NCBI GenBank assembly: GCA_003210735.1
Contig: QCUM01000003.1
Coordinates: 1 to 64,000 of the forward strand
Reading direction: 5' to 3'
DNA length: 64,000 nt
Source: Synechococcus sp. AG-679-D13
GTDB lineage: Bacteria > Cyanobacteriota > Cyanobacteriia > PCC-6307 > Cyanobiaceae
Position numbers and translations under genes: made by a program. Shown piece by piece: positions 8,490 to 17,838 of the stretch (the stretch's first letter is position 1; every line of letters begins with the position of its first letter). The notes beneath the pieces were generated by a model. The model was given only the letters and a program-made list of their open reading frames with translations, made no database searches and had not been told where the DNA came from.

Positions 8490-9419
8490 TCAAGCAATTC
8501 GATGCCCATATATCTTCGAAAAAAGCAGCTTTAATTGTTCAGCTAGGCGACTACTATGAGCGACCTTATTCAAAACCGCATCAACAAAAATGAAATGCAA
8601 CTCACGCTGCGGAAACGCAAATACTCCGCGATGATAATCACCTGTCCATTTAGCTACCGCCAAATAACGTTCTGATTGTTTGCCATCACGAGACAGCAAC
8701 CACCCTTCGGGAAACTCATTTACCTGCTCAGACAGATCACTCTTTGGAGCAATCATCCAATACTCCAGATGATCTGTAGATTCCCGCAAAAGGGCTGTCG
8801 GAATCCCCTTCAGAGCAATGACAAGATTAAGTACGCCTTGCTCTGGGGCTGGGCCGATCAACGAGGCAATCTCCTGAAATTGCAGAAGATCTTCAAACAT
8901 GCTTGGGATCAATTTGCCTGCAGGTACCAGCCAGAAACCAGCTCCATATCCATGATTCTGAAGACGGCCAGAACCAAGTGCATTGATTAAATACATTCCA
9001 AAACGTGAAACATTTCGACCCGGCTTTGAGAAATGGCCGAACACAACTTTCTCCTCACCGCAAGACGCAAGAATCTCAGCAGGATCTGCCAACAGCGCTG
9101 AATTAGCATCCAAGAAAATCACCGTATCACCTTCAACAAGGGAGAGTGAATTGAATTTGCGGAAGTAACGCCAAGCCTTCACATCATTGCCTCGCTCCTT
9201 ATGCGCAGCTTTTCCGAATACATGGCAACCGAGACTATCCCAAAGCGGGTCCGTTTTACATAAAACTGCGCCGTAAATCGCACAAAGTTCGCGTGTCAGC
9301 TCAAGATTGCCATCGAAAGGGATAACATTTAATGGAAGTATTGTGACGCGACTGGCGCTTTCCAACAGGACAGCTAAATCAGCAATCCGCGAATCCGAGG
9401 CAACCGTAAATAGTTTCAT
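8490..9419 (-). CDS. Putative glycosyltransferase (nucleotide-diphospho-sugar fold)
   Basis: 309 residues from the ATG at 9419 (a GTG at 9443 would add 8 and increase overlap with the previous gene). The early MKLFTVASD, the central EGDTVIFLDANSALL (a DxD-like LDAN motif after a beta-strand) and GYGAGFWLVPAG suggest a GT-A fold transferase of a type common in marine cyanobacterial surface islands. No family number can be given with confidence. It is the last gene of a leftward run of four, overlapping the upstream sulfotransferase stop slightly, so it is probably co-transcribed with it. Confidence 0.6.
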   Translation of the reverse strand: MKLFTVASDSRIADLAVLLESASRVTILPLNVIPFDGNLELTRELCAIYGAVLCKTDPLWDSLGCHVFGKAAHKERGNDVKAWRYFRKFNSLSLVEGDTVIFLDANSALLADPAEILASCGEEKVVFGHFSKPGRNVSRFGMYLINALGSGRLQNHGYGAGFWLVPAGKLIPSMFEDLLQFQEIASLIGPAPEQGVLNLVIALKGIPTALLRESTDHLEYWMIAPKSDLSEQVNEFPEGWLLSRDGKQSERYLAVAKWTGDYHRGVFAFPQRELHFIFVDAVLNKVAHSSRLAEQLKLLFSKIYGHRIA

Positions 9420-9426
9420 TTGGTGG

Positions 9427-10353
9427 TCAAAGGGTGAGCTCACATCCCATCAATTCATCTAGCTGCTGGGCCACGGCACCAAAACGCTTCTCACATAGAT
9501 CTAGGGCCTCATCATCGAGAGAAAACGAGACAGCCACATCATTGACCTTATTTTTCATAACAGCTTGAACCGCCCGCTGGTCAAACTGGAAACCAGTGCG
9601 CTCGATGATTTTCTTCAAGGCAGCGGTGGTATCACCCACCAACTGATCGATCGAAAGCACCAAAAAATCATCGCCAAAATGACTTTGCCAACGCTCTACC
9701 GTCTCGGCGAAGTGGTTGTAACGATCTTGGCAGTGATTCCAACCATCTTCAGAGCGCAGGCTCTGCTTGAATTTCTCAAGCAAAGCCGAATGATCATGCT
9801 CGACAGCTTCATCAGAATTCCGCATATAAACTTGTTGAAGCTTGAAGGCAGAGAGATAGCGTCGCGCAGGATGACGCACCATCAAAGCCACAACAATTCG
9901 ATCAGCTGCGAGGACATCTTGAGCCAATTGAATTTGCTCCGCATTCATCAACATATATTCGGGCGTAATCTCCCCAAGCCATTCACGGCCCTGCAGACAA
10001 GGGCGAAAGAGATCTTGATATTCAACTGCATTAATTTTACGAGTTGAAAGAATCCGATTAGCCCTTACATAGCACTGCATAGGTTTAGACAACACCTGCT
10101 CATCCTTTTCCGTTTTCAAGCCAAGACTTTCAACCACTTTGGCCAATTGAGCAGCAGAAAAATCTGTTAAAGCCTGAGGAGACCTGATCCCGAAAAGTGA
10201 ATCAAAGTAATGCAACTCCTTCACGGGATGCATAAAAATGTCATTGGTCGCTCTCGACAACAATTTATGCAACAACGTAGAACCTGCACGCTGAGACCCA
10301 ATCCCCAACAAAAAACTTTTAGAAGAAAAAAGATTGCTCAAAATCACCGACAA
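9427..10353 (-). CDS. Sulfotransferase family protein
   Basis: 308 residues. The N-terminal LLGIGSQRAGSTLLHKLL (about residues 15-32) is the 5'-phosphosulfate loop of PAPS-dependent sulfotransferases. HPVKELHYF is the segment carrying the usual Lys/Glu after the loop. VVALMVRHPARRYLSAFK is the 3'-phosphate binding motif with RxP and a following Ser. It probably transfers sulfate to a cell-surface glycan, given glycosyltransferases on both sides. It lies 23 bases downstream of the previous gene in the same direction. Confidence 0.85.
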   Translation of the reverse strand: MSVILSNLFSSKSFLLGIGSQRAGSTLLHKLLSRATNDIFMHPVKELHYFDSLFGIRSPQALTDFSAAQLAKVVESLGLKTEKDEQVLSKPMQCYVRANRILSTRKINAVEYQDLFRPCLQGREWLGEITPEYMLMNAEQIQLAQDVLAADRIVVALMVRHPARRYLSAFKLQQVYMRNSDEAVEHDHSALLEKFKQSLRSEDGWNHCQDRYNHFAETVERWQSHFGDDFLVLSIDQLVGDTTAALKKIIERTGFQFDQRAVQAVMKNKVNDVAVSFSLDDEALDLCEKRFGAVAQQLDELMGCELTL

Positions 10354-10376
10354 TCAATAATTTCATTCTACTGCAA

Positions 10377-11555
10377 TTAACCGAAACACCTCTCAATCGC
10401 CGGCATGAGCTGGCCGATAGATGCTTGTACGTCGGATGTAATGCATAACTCATTCGGTAGTTGGAGCCAGTGCCCACACAGCTGCCGCCGGCGGATCATC
10501 TGAAATAGATCCAAACCTGCTGGTTGCCGCCCCAGAATCAGCCACTGCTGATGGAAGTGATGCGCCGTTGAAGCCCGGCCAAGCCACGCCGCAACAGGAT
10601 CCAAGGTCACCACCTGCTCCGCTATCTCCAGAGAGCGTAAACATGCGACAAGACCATCACGGTTCAGATTTCGGCAAATCCAGCCGGCCTCAGAAAAGCT
10701 CTGCTCCAAAGGGCCCGACAGTGCGTCATCTCCTTGTCGCGGAACATCCAGCACCAGATAAAGTCTTCGCCCATCAGCATCGTTCCCAGTGATGAAGTCT
10801 TGATCGTCGCAAGCACGCTGCTGCGCCAGCCAGGCATCGAGCCATTCCAGATAAACATCACTAAACCCCGCTTCTACGCTGTAAGCAGGGGTCGGCATCA
10901 AAACATCCTCCAAGCGCAAACTGCTGGGCAAATGCTCGCTTAGGCAAATAAATCCATGGGCTCGCCGCACCTGTGATGAGATCAGGCCCAACCAGGGGTC
11001 ATCCGCCCGATCAGCCGTTCCGATCACTACACGGCCAGCAGGATCCAGCAATTCCTGGGGGTCGAACCAGGGCCAGGCATAGGGCAAAGCCTCAGTCAGC
11101 AAGGCGTGAAAAGAACCGCAAGCCAGGCTGGGCCAGTAGATCGCCCGTTCAAGCGAAGGAAGTTCAGTAACGGAGCAGGTGAGCTCGAGCTTGCTGCTTG
11201 CAAGAAATGGGCACTGGCGCTTTCGCAGAAAACGCGCCGGATACGTATCTTCCAAGAGAAGTCCGCTTGAGGCACTGAAAAGGCCAGCCTGTCCACGCTT
11301 CCAAATCACATCTCGGAAGTGACGGATCTCGGGAGATCCGACTCGCAGCTGGAGCAGTAAGCCATCCAGCAGTGGATCAGCCGCCGAGAAGGGGATCGCC
11401 TCATTTTGATGCTGATCCTGCAACTGCTGCCAGCCATCCCGCCAGGCCTTGGAGGGAAACTGCACTGGAGACTCAGCTGGATTGCGCAACATGGCTGCTG
11501 CCACCAGCTGCGAGCCATGGCGCACATCCTCAGGCGATTGAGTGATTTGGTTCAC
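10377..11555 (-). CDS. Hypothetical protein of a glycosyltransferase operon
   Basis: 392 residues from a GTG two bases after the stop of the large upstream glycosyltransferase, so translation is likely coupled. I do not recognise the family with certainty. The segment AIYWPSLACGSFHALLTEALPYAWPW resembles the core of GT61/DUF563-type transferases, in which an aromatic-rich HxLLxExLP motif marks the acceptor side. SQVRRAHGFICLSEHLPSSLR and the C-terminal half could form a second Rossmann-like lobe. A GT61-like role in glycan assembly is an inference from this motif and the neighbours. Confidence 0.5.
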   Translation of the reverse strand: MNQITQSPEDVRHGSQLVAAAMLRNPAESPVQFPSKAWRDGWQQLQDQHQNEAIPFSAADPLLDGLLLQLRVGSPEIRHFRDVIWKRGQAGLFSASSGLLLEDTYPARFLRKRQCPFLASSKLELTCSVTELPSLERAIYWPSLACGSFHALLTEALPYAWPWFDPQELLDPAGRVVIGTADRADDPWLGLISSQVRRAHGFICLSEHLPSSLRLEDVLMPTPAYSVEAGFSDVYLEWLDAWLAQQRACDDQDFITGNDADGRRLYLVLDVPRQGDDALSGPLEQSFSEAGWICRNLNRDGLVACLRSLEIAEQVVTLDPVAAWLGRASTAHHFHQQWLILGRQPAGLDLFQMIRRRQLCGHWLQLPNELCITSDVQASIGQLMPAIERCFG

Positions 11556-11557
11556 GG

Positions 11558-14500
11558 TTACAGCAGACCGCGGTACAGCGCCTCAAGTTCCTGATGCAGA
11601 GGAGATCGCTCCGCTCCGAAGGAAAACAGTGGCTGTGGTGTGGGGTGATGTTCCGCCAGCTGCTCCAATACAGCCGCCAAAGCCACGGCATCGCGGGGCG
11701 GCACGCGATGGCCATTCACACCATGGCGAATCGGATCGGCAAGGGCTCCGATATCACTGGCCACCACCCAGAGCCCTGCACTCAGAGCCTCTCTCGACAC
11801 CAATCCATAGCTCTCCGGCCAGATTGAGGGAGCCAGCAAAACATCCTGCTCGGCATAGAAAGCTGCCATCTCGCTCATGGGAACCGCCGGTAGAAACCGC
11901 ACTGGAGTTTCCCCCCATGAAAGTTGATATTTATCCCCTGGGTTCAGGGTGGAATCAATCACGGTGAGCACAAGCCCTGGAGCCGCTGGCCTGGACTGCA
12001 GCAGCGCCGACTGAAGCACTGCCATGCCCTTATGCAGGGACATGCCACCGACAAAACAACAACGCAGCGGTTGATCTGAAGGCCGCCGCTGGCGTGGCTG
12101 AGCAGATGGCATCGGCTGCCAACGGTTTTCCATCACTGTCACATCCTCGATTCCAGCCTGCTGATGCAACTCTGCGAAGGGTTCAGACACTGCCAGGCGA
12201 GCAGCTGCTCCCGCAAGAACCTGCTCAAGCTCCAGTCTTCGCTGGCGATCGCGCTTGAGCAGTTCTGGCTCGACCTGCTCCGGGGCGTCGTAATGGCCAA
12301 TGGGATTAGCAGGATCCACCGAACGGCCTCTGGAGCTGGTGAGGAACTGACTAGGGGACAGCCACCAACCATCGTGAAGTGTCACGAGGTAAGGAATGCC
12401 CAACTCAGCTGCCACCTTCAAGGGCCCGACCGACAACACCTGAAGGCAGTGAGCATGAATCAGGTCAAAGGCTTCGGCAGGGAACCATTGGCGGCAGAAG
12501 TTCTCAACGCTCGTGTCCTGATGCTCCCGCCAGGCGCGAAGCGGCACCGCCAGACGCACCACTCGGGCACCATGCCAGTCGTGCACATCAACCGGCAAAG
12601 GCCTCTGCTGCGCCCAGATCGGATTGGAATCAGCATGTATAGCTAAGGAGTTGTCCTCGGAATCAGCGATGGCCTGCCATGGGGATTTATCCGTACAAAG
12701 AATCGTCACCTCCCACCGATCGCCAAGCTGATCAACCAAGGCCTTCACCTGATCCTGCGCCACGCGGGTGGCACCACCAACGGATTGCGGTGCAAAAAAG
12801 ACATTGAGCACCAGCAGCCGCCGCCGGCGCTGCTGCAAAGCCACAGGCGCAGAACCCAATGATCGGAACAGGCCGGTTCCGCCGGGCCTCAAAAGCGGAG
12901 ACCAAACGTCCTTTGCTTTGTGCGGTCCGAACAGTTGCTGGGCATGGCGCTGAGCCCTACGAGCCATGGCAAGTCGCTCCCCTGGATCTGCCAGCAGCTT
13001 CTCCACCTGCTCCACCCACTGCTCCTCACCGCGGGCAAACCGTGCATGAACCCCCTCCTCAAGGATTTCGGTGTAGGTGCGACTAGGACTCAGCACTGAT
13101 GCCAAGCCCAGATAGCTGAATTCCATCCAGCGAATCGCGCTTTTGGCATCGGTGAATGTGCCGGGCTCCAAGGCCACCAGCCCGATATCGGCGGCAGCCA
13201 TGTACTGCAGATAGTTGGCGTAATCGGCGAAGGGATGACATTGAATGCGGGCTCGGTGCTTCAGCAGCAGCCGCGGCATCTGCAGGTGACCCAGAAGCTC
13301 CAGACGAAGCTGAGGATGACGCGACATCAATCGCTCTATCGCTGGAGCCAGTTCTTCAATCCAGATCTGTTTATGGGCTGTGGTGCCACTGGCCACCACA
13401 AGGCGCAGCGCATCCACCCGCGGTGGATCGCAAGGGAGCTGCAAAACCTGGATCAACTCCGGCGGAGCCAGGTTGGAAAGCACATGCACCGGTTGGCCTG
13501 GGTGCAATTCACGCCAGCGACGGGCCAGGGTGAAGGTGCTCACGATCGCGGCATCGCAGGCCCGCATCGCAGCGGCAAACAACGGCACATCAAGCACGAA
13601 GCCGCGGTGCTGTTCGGCGGTGAGGGTGCCGCCATAGGTGTCCAACTCGGGCGGACAGAACTGGGGATCAACGATCAGATCGTCGAGGTCGTAGTAAGTG
13701 GGCAATCCCGCCCGCCTGGCTGCTTCGATGGCCCGCAGCACCGGCTGAAGGGCAGGCAAACGGCACACCACCAAGGCATCGGCCCAAAGCAAATGCTGGC
13801 TCCAGGCCCAGTCGTTGAGTTGTTCACGCAGCACAACCCTGGTTTCACAACCCAAGGCCTCCAACTGCTGCTGTTTCTGCACTACGCGGTAGGTGAAGCA
13901 CTGGGGCAGATCATTCGTGGCGAGAAGCAACCAACATCGTCTCGGCCGAGTGTGGGGTGGCAAAGCCGGTGTAAGAGCGTTGAGCGTGCGATTGGCTCGG
14001 CCGAGCAGCTCAACAGCATGTTGACGCTGGCCCATAGCCAGCGCCAGATGCTGTTGAGCTCCATGGGCAACAACTAATAAAGGACGGTGGAGCGCCAGAT
14101 CGCTTAGAATCTCCAAATGCACCTCCAGGGTGGAGCGCTGGCTCAACAGAGCACGTTCCTGCAACTGGAGCAGTTGATCGATCACACCACTGAGGCGGTC
14201 CAAATCCCTCTGGTGGCGCAACAGTTGGTTGGAGAGGCTCTGTTCAGGTCGCAGTCGGCTGCGCGCCCCCCGCTCCGGATCATCCAGCATGCCGAGGCGG
14301 AGTTGATCCAGCCGCCGATACAAATCAAAGTTGTTTTCTCCAGGTGCTTCCACCGCTGGCAAAGCATCAAGCACTGCCTTCAAAATGCGTGCATGCCTCG
14401 GGGTCGTTGTTGACTTCTGTTCTTCAAGTCGTCCAGCCGTCTGCAACAACAAGTCCCTCATCCAGCGGCGCCAGGCGTGCGATTCCCCCCATGCAGGCGG

Positions 14501-15304
14501 CAGCCAGAGAAGGGAGCGCAGCTGCGCCATCCATCCCTCAAAACGCTGGTCCTGGCCTGAGGGAGACTCGAGCTCCAACAGCAGCAGGGCCAGAAGCACC
14601 AGACGGGACGGAAAGGCTGATGAAACGTGAGCTGGTTTGGAACCAACCGTGAGCAGCAACAGCAACCAACGGCGAGCCAGACCCGGCTGATCGGCCAACT
14701 GCAACCCCGCCGCCAACTGAAGCCACTGGTTCAGCAAAGACTCGGCAAGACGGGGCGAGTGACCTGCAGAAAAAGCCAGTGACAACTGCTCAGGGTCTGC
14801 ACCCGAATCACTGAGCAGCTCGCCCCAGAGGCTGATCTGGGATGTTGTCTGCAGTTGATCAACAACGGGCTCAAGCAACTCCAGGGCCGCAACTGAGTTG
14901 CCAAGAGCTTTAGTCACCCTTGCCAGTTCAACACGCGATGGCAGGAACTGGGGATGAAGCGTCAGTGATCGATGCAGGGCAGATTGAGCATCCAGAACCT
15001 GCTTGTTGCGTACCAAACAAACGCCCAACAGATACCAAGCATGGGCACGATCGGGCTGCTGATCCACAGCATCGGCAAACCAGGGCAACGCCGACTCAGC
15101 GCTCTGTTGTTCCAGAGCCAACTTTCCTCTCCAGTAGGCCAGGCCTGGGCTTTCATCAAGATTCAAACAAGAGTCGAGCAGTTGCTCGATCTCACGGACC
15201 TTGCCATCGGCTTCCAACCGCTTCAGCGCTTTTTCCGTCGTCGACCAACTACCCATGCTCATCGGCGAGCTTCCATGAGCCTGGCAGATGCCACTACGCA
15301 CCAT
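11558..15304 (-). CDS. Large TPR / dual glycosyltransferase protein
   Basis: 1,248 residues from the ATG at 15304 (ATGs at 15262 and 15256 are alternatives). It has three regions. Residues ~20-150 are TPR-like helices (SALPWFADAVDQQPDRAHAW and similar). Residues ~455-815 are a first GT-B glycosyltransferase (YRVVQKQQQLEALG, YYDLDDLI, MAAADIGLVALEPG). Residues ~830-1248 are a second, GT4-type transferase (NVFFAPQSVGGATRVAQDQ, HDGWWLSP, LLAPSIWPESYGLVSREALS). The acidic E-x7-E donor motif is visible in the last domain. Two transferases in one chain suggest consecutive glycan linkages. It is first in a leftward operon and divergent from the 501-residue repeat protein with only 29 bases between starts. 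Confidence 0.82.
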   Translation of the reverse strand: MVRSGICQAHGSSPMSMGSWSTTEKALKRLEADGKVREIEQLLDSCLNLDESPGLAYWRGKLALEQQSAESALPWFADAVDQQPDRAHAWYLLGVCLVRNKQVLDAQSALHRSLTLHPQFLPSRVELARVTKALGNSVAALELLEPVVDQLQTTSQISLWGELLSDSGADPEQLSLAFSAGHSPRLAESLLNQWLQLAAGLQLADQPGLARRWLLLLLTVGSKPAHVSSAFPSRLVLLALLLLELESPSGQDQRFEGWMAQLRSLLWLPPAWGESHAWRRWMRDLLLQTAGRLEEQKSTTTPRHARILKAVLDALPAVEAPGENNFDLYRRLDQLRLGMLDDPERGARSRLRPEQSLSNQLLRHQRDLDRLSGVIDQLLQLQERALLSQRSTLEVHLEILSDLALHRPLLVVAHGAQQHLALAMGQRQHAVELLGRANRTLNALTPALPPHTRPRRCWLLLATNDLPQCFTYRVVQKQQQLEALGCETRVVLREQLNDWAWSQHLLWADALVVCRLPALQPVLRAIEAARRAGLPTYYDLDDLIVDPQFCPPELDTYGGTLTAEQHRGFVLDVPLFAAAMRACDAAIVSTFTLARRWRELHPGQPVHVLSNLAPPELIQVLQLPCDPPRVDALRLVVASGTTAHKQIWIEELAPAIERLMSRHPQLRLELLGHLQMPRLLLKHRARIQCHPFADYANYLQYMAAADIGLVALEPGTFTDAKSAIRWMEFSYLGLASVLSPSRTYTEILEEGVHARFARGEEQWVEQVEKLLADPGERLAMARRAQRHAQQLFGPHKAKDVWSPLLRPGGTGLFRSLGSAPVALQQRRRRLLVLNVFFAPQSVGGATRVAQDQVKALVDQLGDRWEVTILCTDKSPWQAIADSEDNSLAIHADSNPIWAQQRPLPVDVHDWHGARVVRLAVPLRAWREHQDTSVENFCRQWFPAEAFDLIHAHCLQVLSVGPLKVAAELGIPYLVTLHDGWWLSPSQFLTSSRGRSVDPANPIGHYDAPEQVEPELLKRDRQRRLELEQVLAGAAARLAVSEPFAELHQQAGIEDVTVMENRWQPMPSAQPRQRRPSDQPLRCCFVGGMSLHKGMAVLQSALLQSRPAAPGLVLTVIDSTLNPGDKYQLSWGETPVRFLPAVPMSEMAAFYAEQDVLLAPSIWPESYGLVSREALSAGLWVVASDIGALADPIRHGVNGHRVPPRDAVALAAVLEQLAEHHPTPQPLFSFGAERSPLHQELEALYRGLL

Positions 15305-15333
15305 AAAATCGACAGATTCATTTTTTTAAGCAG

Positions 15334-16839
15334 ATGGCTGGCGCTCGAGATCTCGTGCTCTGGCTACTGGATCAGGGCTACCAACCCCAGCACCTGAAGC
15401 CCAACTCCGACAATGATCTGGCTCTTTTGGTTGAAACCTGCCAGGACGAAATCAACGCACTGGAAACCTCTGGCCGAAGCCATCTGATCGAACCGTTCCA
15501 GCAGCAGCTCAGAAACGTGGGGTTTGAATTTCAAGATCAAGAAATTCAAGAGACCGATATCTGGATGCAACACGCTGTTGCCTCAGCTGAATTATCTGAG
15601 GAGCTACAGCAGCAGTTAGACCAGGCAATCGACCTTAGGAAACAAGGAGAAGGGGAAGCTTCCCTGGCGCTACTGGAGCATCTAGCTGAAGAGGGCATTC
15701 GCAGCCCTTGGCTGGCAGACAATCAAGCGCGCGTTTTGGTCAATCTGCGGCGCAAACCGGAGGCTCTGGAGATCTGGTCTGCTCTGGGGCGATCGCCGCA
15801 TGCATCGGTCGCCGAACAAGCCAAAGCGATGGAGCATCATCTGCGTCGAACCACGATCCAGCAGTTGTTGGAGCAAGCCACGCAGATTGCGGCCCGCACC
15901 AATCACTCCATCGAATCACTTTTTAACTTGGAAGCTCAAACGCTGGAGGAGCTGGAGCTCCCATTGCTGAAAGAAGCGATTCAGTTGAGGGACAACGGTC
16001 ATCCCAGCGAATCACTGGAGTTGCTTTATGCAGCGGAAGAGTCCGGTCTGAAAAGCGGCTGGATCGACGACAACAAAGCTCGTGCCTTAGTTGATCTGGG
16101 ACGTCGCTCAGAGGCCATCACACTCTGGAAGTTACTTGAAGATCACCCCGAGGAAGGGTTGCGCACCATGGCAGTGGAACTAGTAGTGCAGCAATCATGG
16201 GAGCTGCTGCAAACGTTGCGAGAAGACTTAGCCCACATCTGCCTGGAGCATGGCTGGGTTGCCCAGGCACTTCAAACTCCTGCGGAGTCCATGGACACCC
16301 TCGAGAAGGCTGTGTTGAAAGAAAGCATTTGTAGCCGTGATGCTGGCCAAGCCGCCACCTCTCTGTTGTTAATTGAGTCAGCCCAAGCCGAAGGTCTCAA
16401 CTCTCCCTGGTTGAAGGACAACCAGGCGAGAGCTCTGGTGAATCTGGAGCGGCTACCAGAAGCTGTTGAGCTTTGGCGTGAGCTCGAAGCGTTCACTGAT
16501 CAAGAGGCGTTGGCGGGGATGGCCCGCGAGATGTTGAAGAAATACGCAACTGAAGGTGATCGCATGGCAGCAACCCAAAAAGCCGAAGATTTAGCCAATC
16601 AAGGGCAGATAGAGCAGGCCAAGACTCTGCTAGTGCGCGCAATGCTGGCGGACCCAATATGGCAAGGTTACACCACATCGCTAAAAAGAGTGCTTAAGAT
16701 AGAGCGAGGTAAGCATAACGAGACTGATCTGCTGGAGCAGGAACTGGAGGACGATCAACTCAATCTGCAAGCCTTCGATGTCTATCTCGACCTGGTCGAA
16801 CAACGCCTGAAGGATGCTTCCGCCAGCAGCTCCAACTGA
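15334..16839 (+). CDS. Three-repeat helical protein (TPR-like), function unknown
   Basis: 501 residues with three clear internal repeats of about 115 residues, at roughly 93-170, 207-285 and 324-402. Each contains the core SPWLxDNQARxLVNLxR followed by PEALEIW, SEAITLW or PEAVELW and a helix. The pattern is that of TPR or related alpha-solenoids. No catalytic motif, signal peptide or membrane segment is visible. The gene is divergent from the large TPR/GT protein, and TPR proteins often scaffold glycosyltransferases, so a scaffold role is plausible but unproven. Confidence 0.7.
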   Translation: MAGARDLVLWLLDQGYQPQHLKPNSDNDLALLVETCQDEINALETSGRSHLIEPFQQQLRNVGFEFQDQEIQETDIWMQHAVASAELSEELQQQLDQAIDLRKQGEGEASLALLEHLAEEGIRSPWLADNQARVLVNLRRKPEALEIWSALGRSPHASVAEQAKAMEHHLRRTTIQQLLEQATQIAARTNHSIESLFNLEAQTLEELELPLLKEAIQLRDNGHPSESLELLYAAEESGLKSGWIDDNKARALVDLGRRSEAITLWKLLEDHPEEGLRTMAVELVVQQSWELLQTLREDLAHICLEHGWVAQALQTPAESMDTLEKAVLKESICSRDAGQAATSLLLIESAQAEGLNSPWLKDNQARALVNLERLPEAVELWRELEAFTDQEALAGMAREMLKKYATEGDRMAATQKAEDLANQGQIEQAKTLLVRAMLADPIWQGYTTSLKRVLKIERGKHNETDLLEQELEDDQLNLQAFDVYLDLVEQRLKDASASSSN

Positions 16840-17838
16840 GCGAATCAACAACCACCTTTGCGAGATGGATTTGCAGTCTTCAAAACAGTAAATTGATGGA
16901 CGAAGCTTGCGCCTGAAGCAAGTTATAAATGAATGCGCCTGCGATACACCGGGGGAGATTGACAACTTGAAGGGCTATCAACACTGCGGAGGGCAATAAA
17001 CGGATAGAAGCGACCTGCTAGTAACAGCGCAACGTGTGGCGCTTACATCGAGGCACGATGACGTGGCGATAAAAGAGTTGGGCAAACCAAACCAAAAAAG
17101 GTCCAGTATACTGCTGCAAACTTTTTACCCCGAACAAATCAAACAGAAGGACAGAAACCAATAGAGGCATGGACCTCTATGTGATCAAACAGAAAACAAA
17201 GCTAGAACTTATCGGCCACATCTATGAACAACAAGGACGGCCAACAGCGAAGATATATGATATCAAGAATTACGAGAAGGTAGTGCAACCTTTCCCCTAC
17301 TTTTATTGCCAGCTGCGATACGCCATGGCAACGAATTATTCATCCAAGACCACGCTAAAGAACCCTACAGATGAAGGGCAATCACACCAGTCAGGAGCCA
17401 ACACGTGACAGAATCGTCACTAAAATCGAAATCCATGGAGCTCGTCCAACAACAAGTTCGCACCAATTCAACATTAGATCTCTTGTGACCTTCGGGATGA
17501 CTATGCAGATACGCCTAGAGCCGCACAAAACCCAAGAGCATTTGATGAATCCGCTTCTCTAATCCTCCATATGAGACAAACGGACAGTGCAGCAAAATCT
17601 TATCGATACATCATAGATACCATCCAGCTCTAAGCATTAGGGCTTGCAAGCAGGGCTCGATCAACACTCTCTGAAGCAAAAAAGCGAGGAAAAAACTGAA
17701 AGCAAAAGATGTTTTTTTGATACGCTGGTTTTAAATAATTGCCATTCAGATCAACAGGAAAACAGGAGATTTGCAGTGCTTAGCCGGAGATTGCACTGGT
17801 CTAGCAATCAGATGATAGAGAAATGCCAACGCTTAGCA
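16840..17838. other. Gene-poor kilobase at the edge of the AT-rich island
   Basis: About 1 kb without a supported gene. Short open frames at 17169-17408 (+) and 17371-17562 (+) have no recognisable motif or convincing ribosome-binding site. Composition becomes more AT-rich across it. A TATACT at about 17107 could be a -10 box. The stretch may be eroded coding DNA at the island border, but I cannot identify what it was. Confidence 0.4.

Noticed and set aside
17169-17562. Two short open frames in the 1-kb gap
   Set aside because: No motif, no ribosome-binding site and composition unlike the neighbours.
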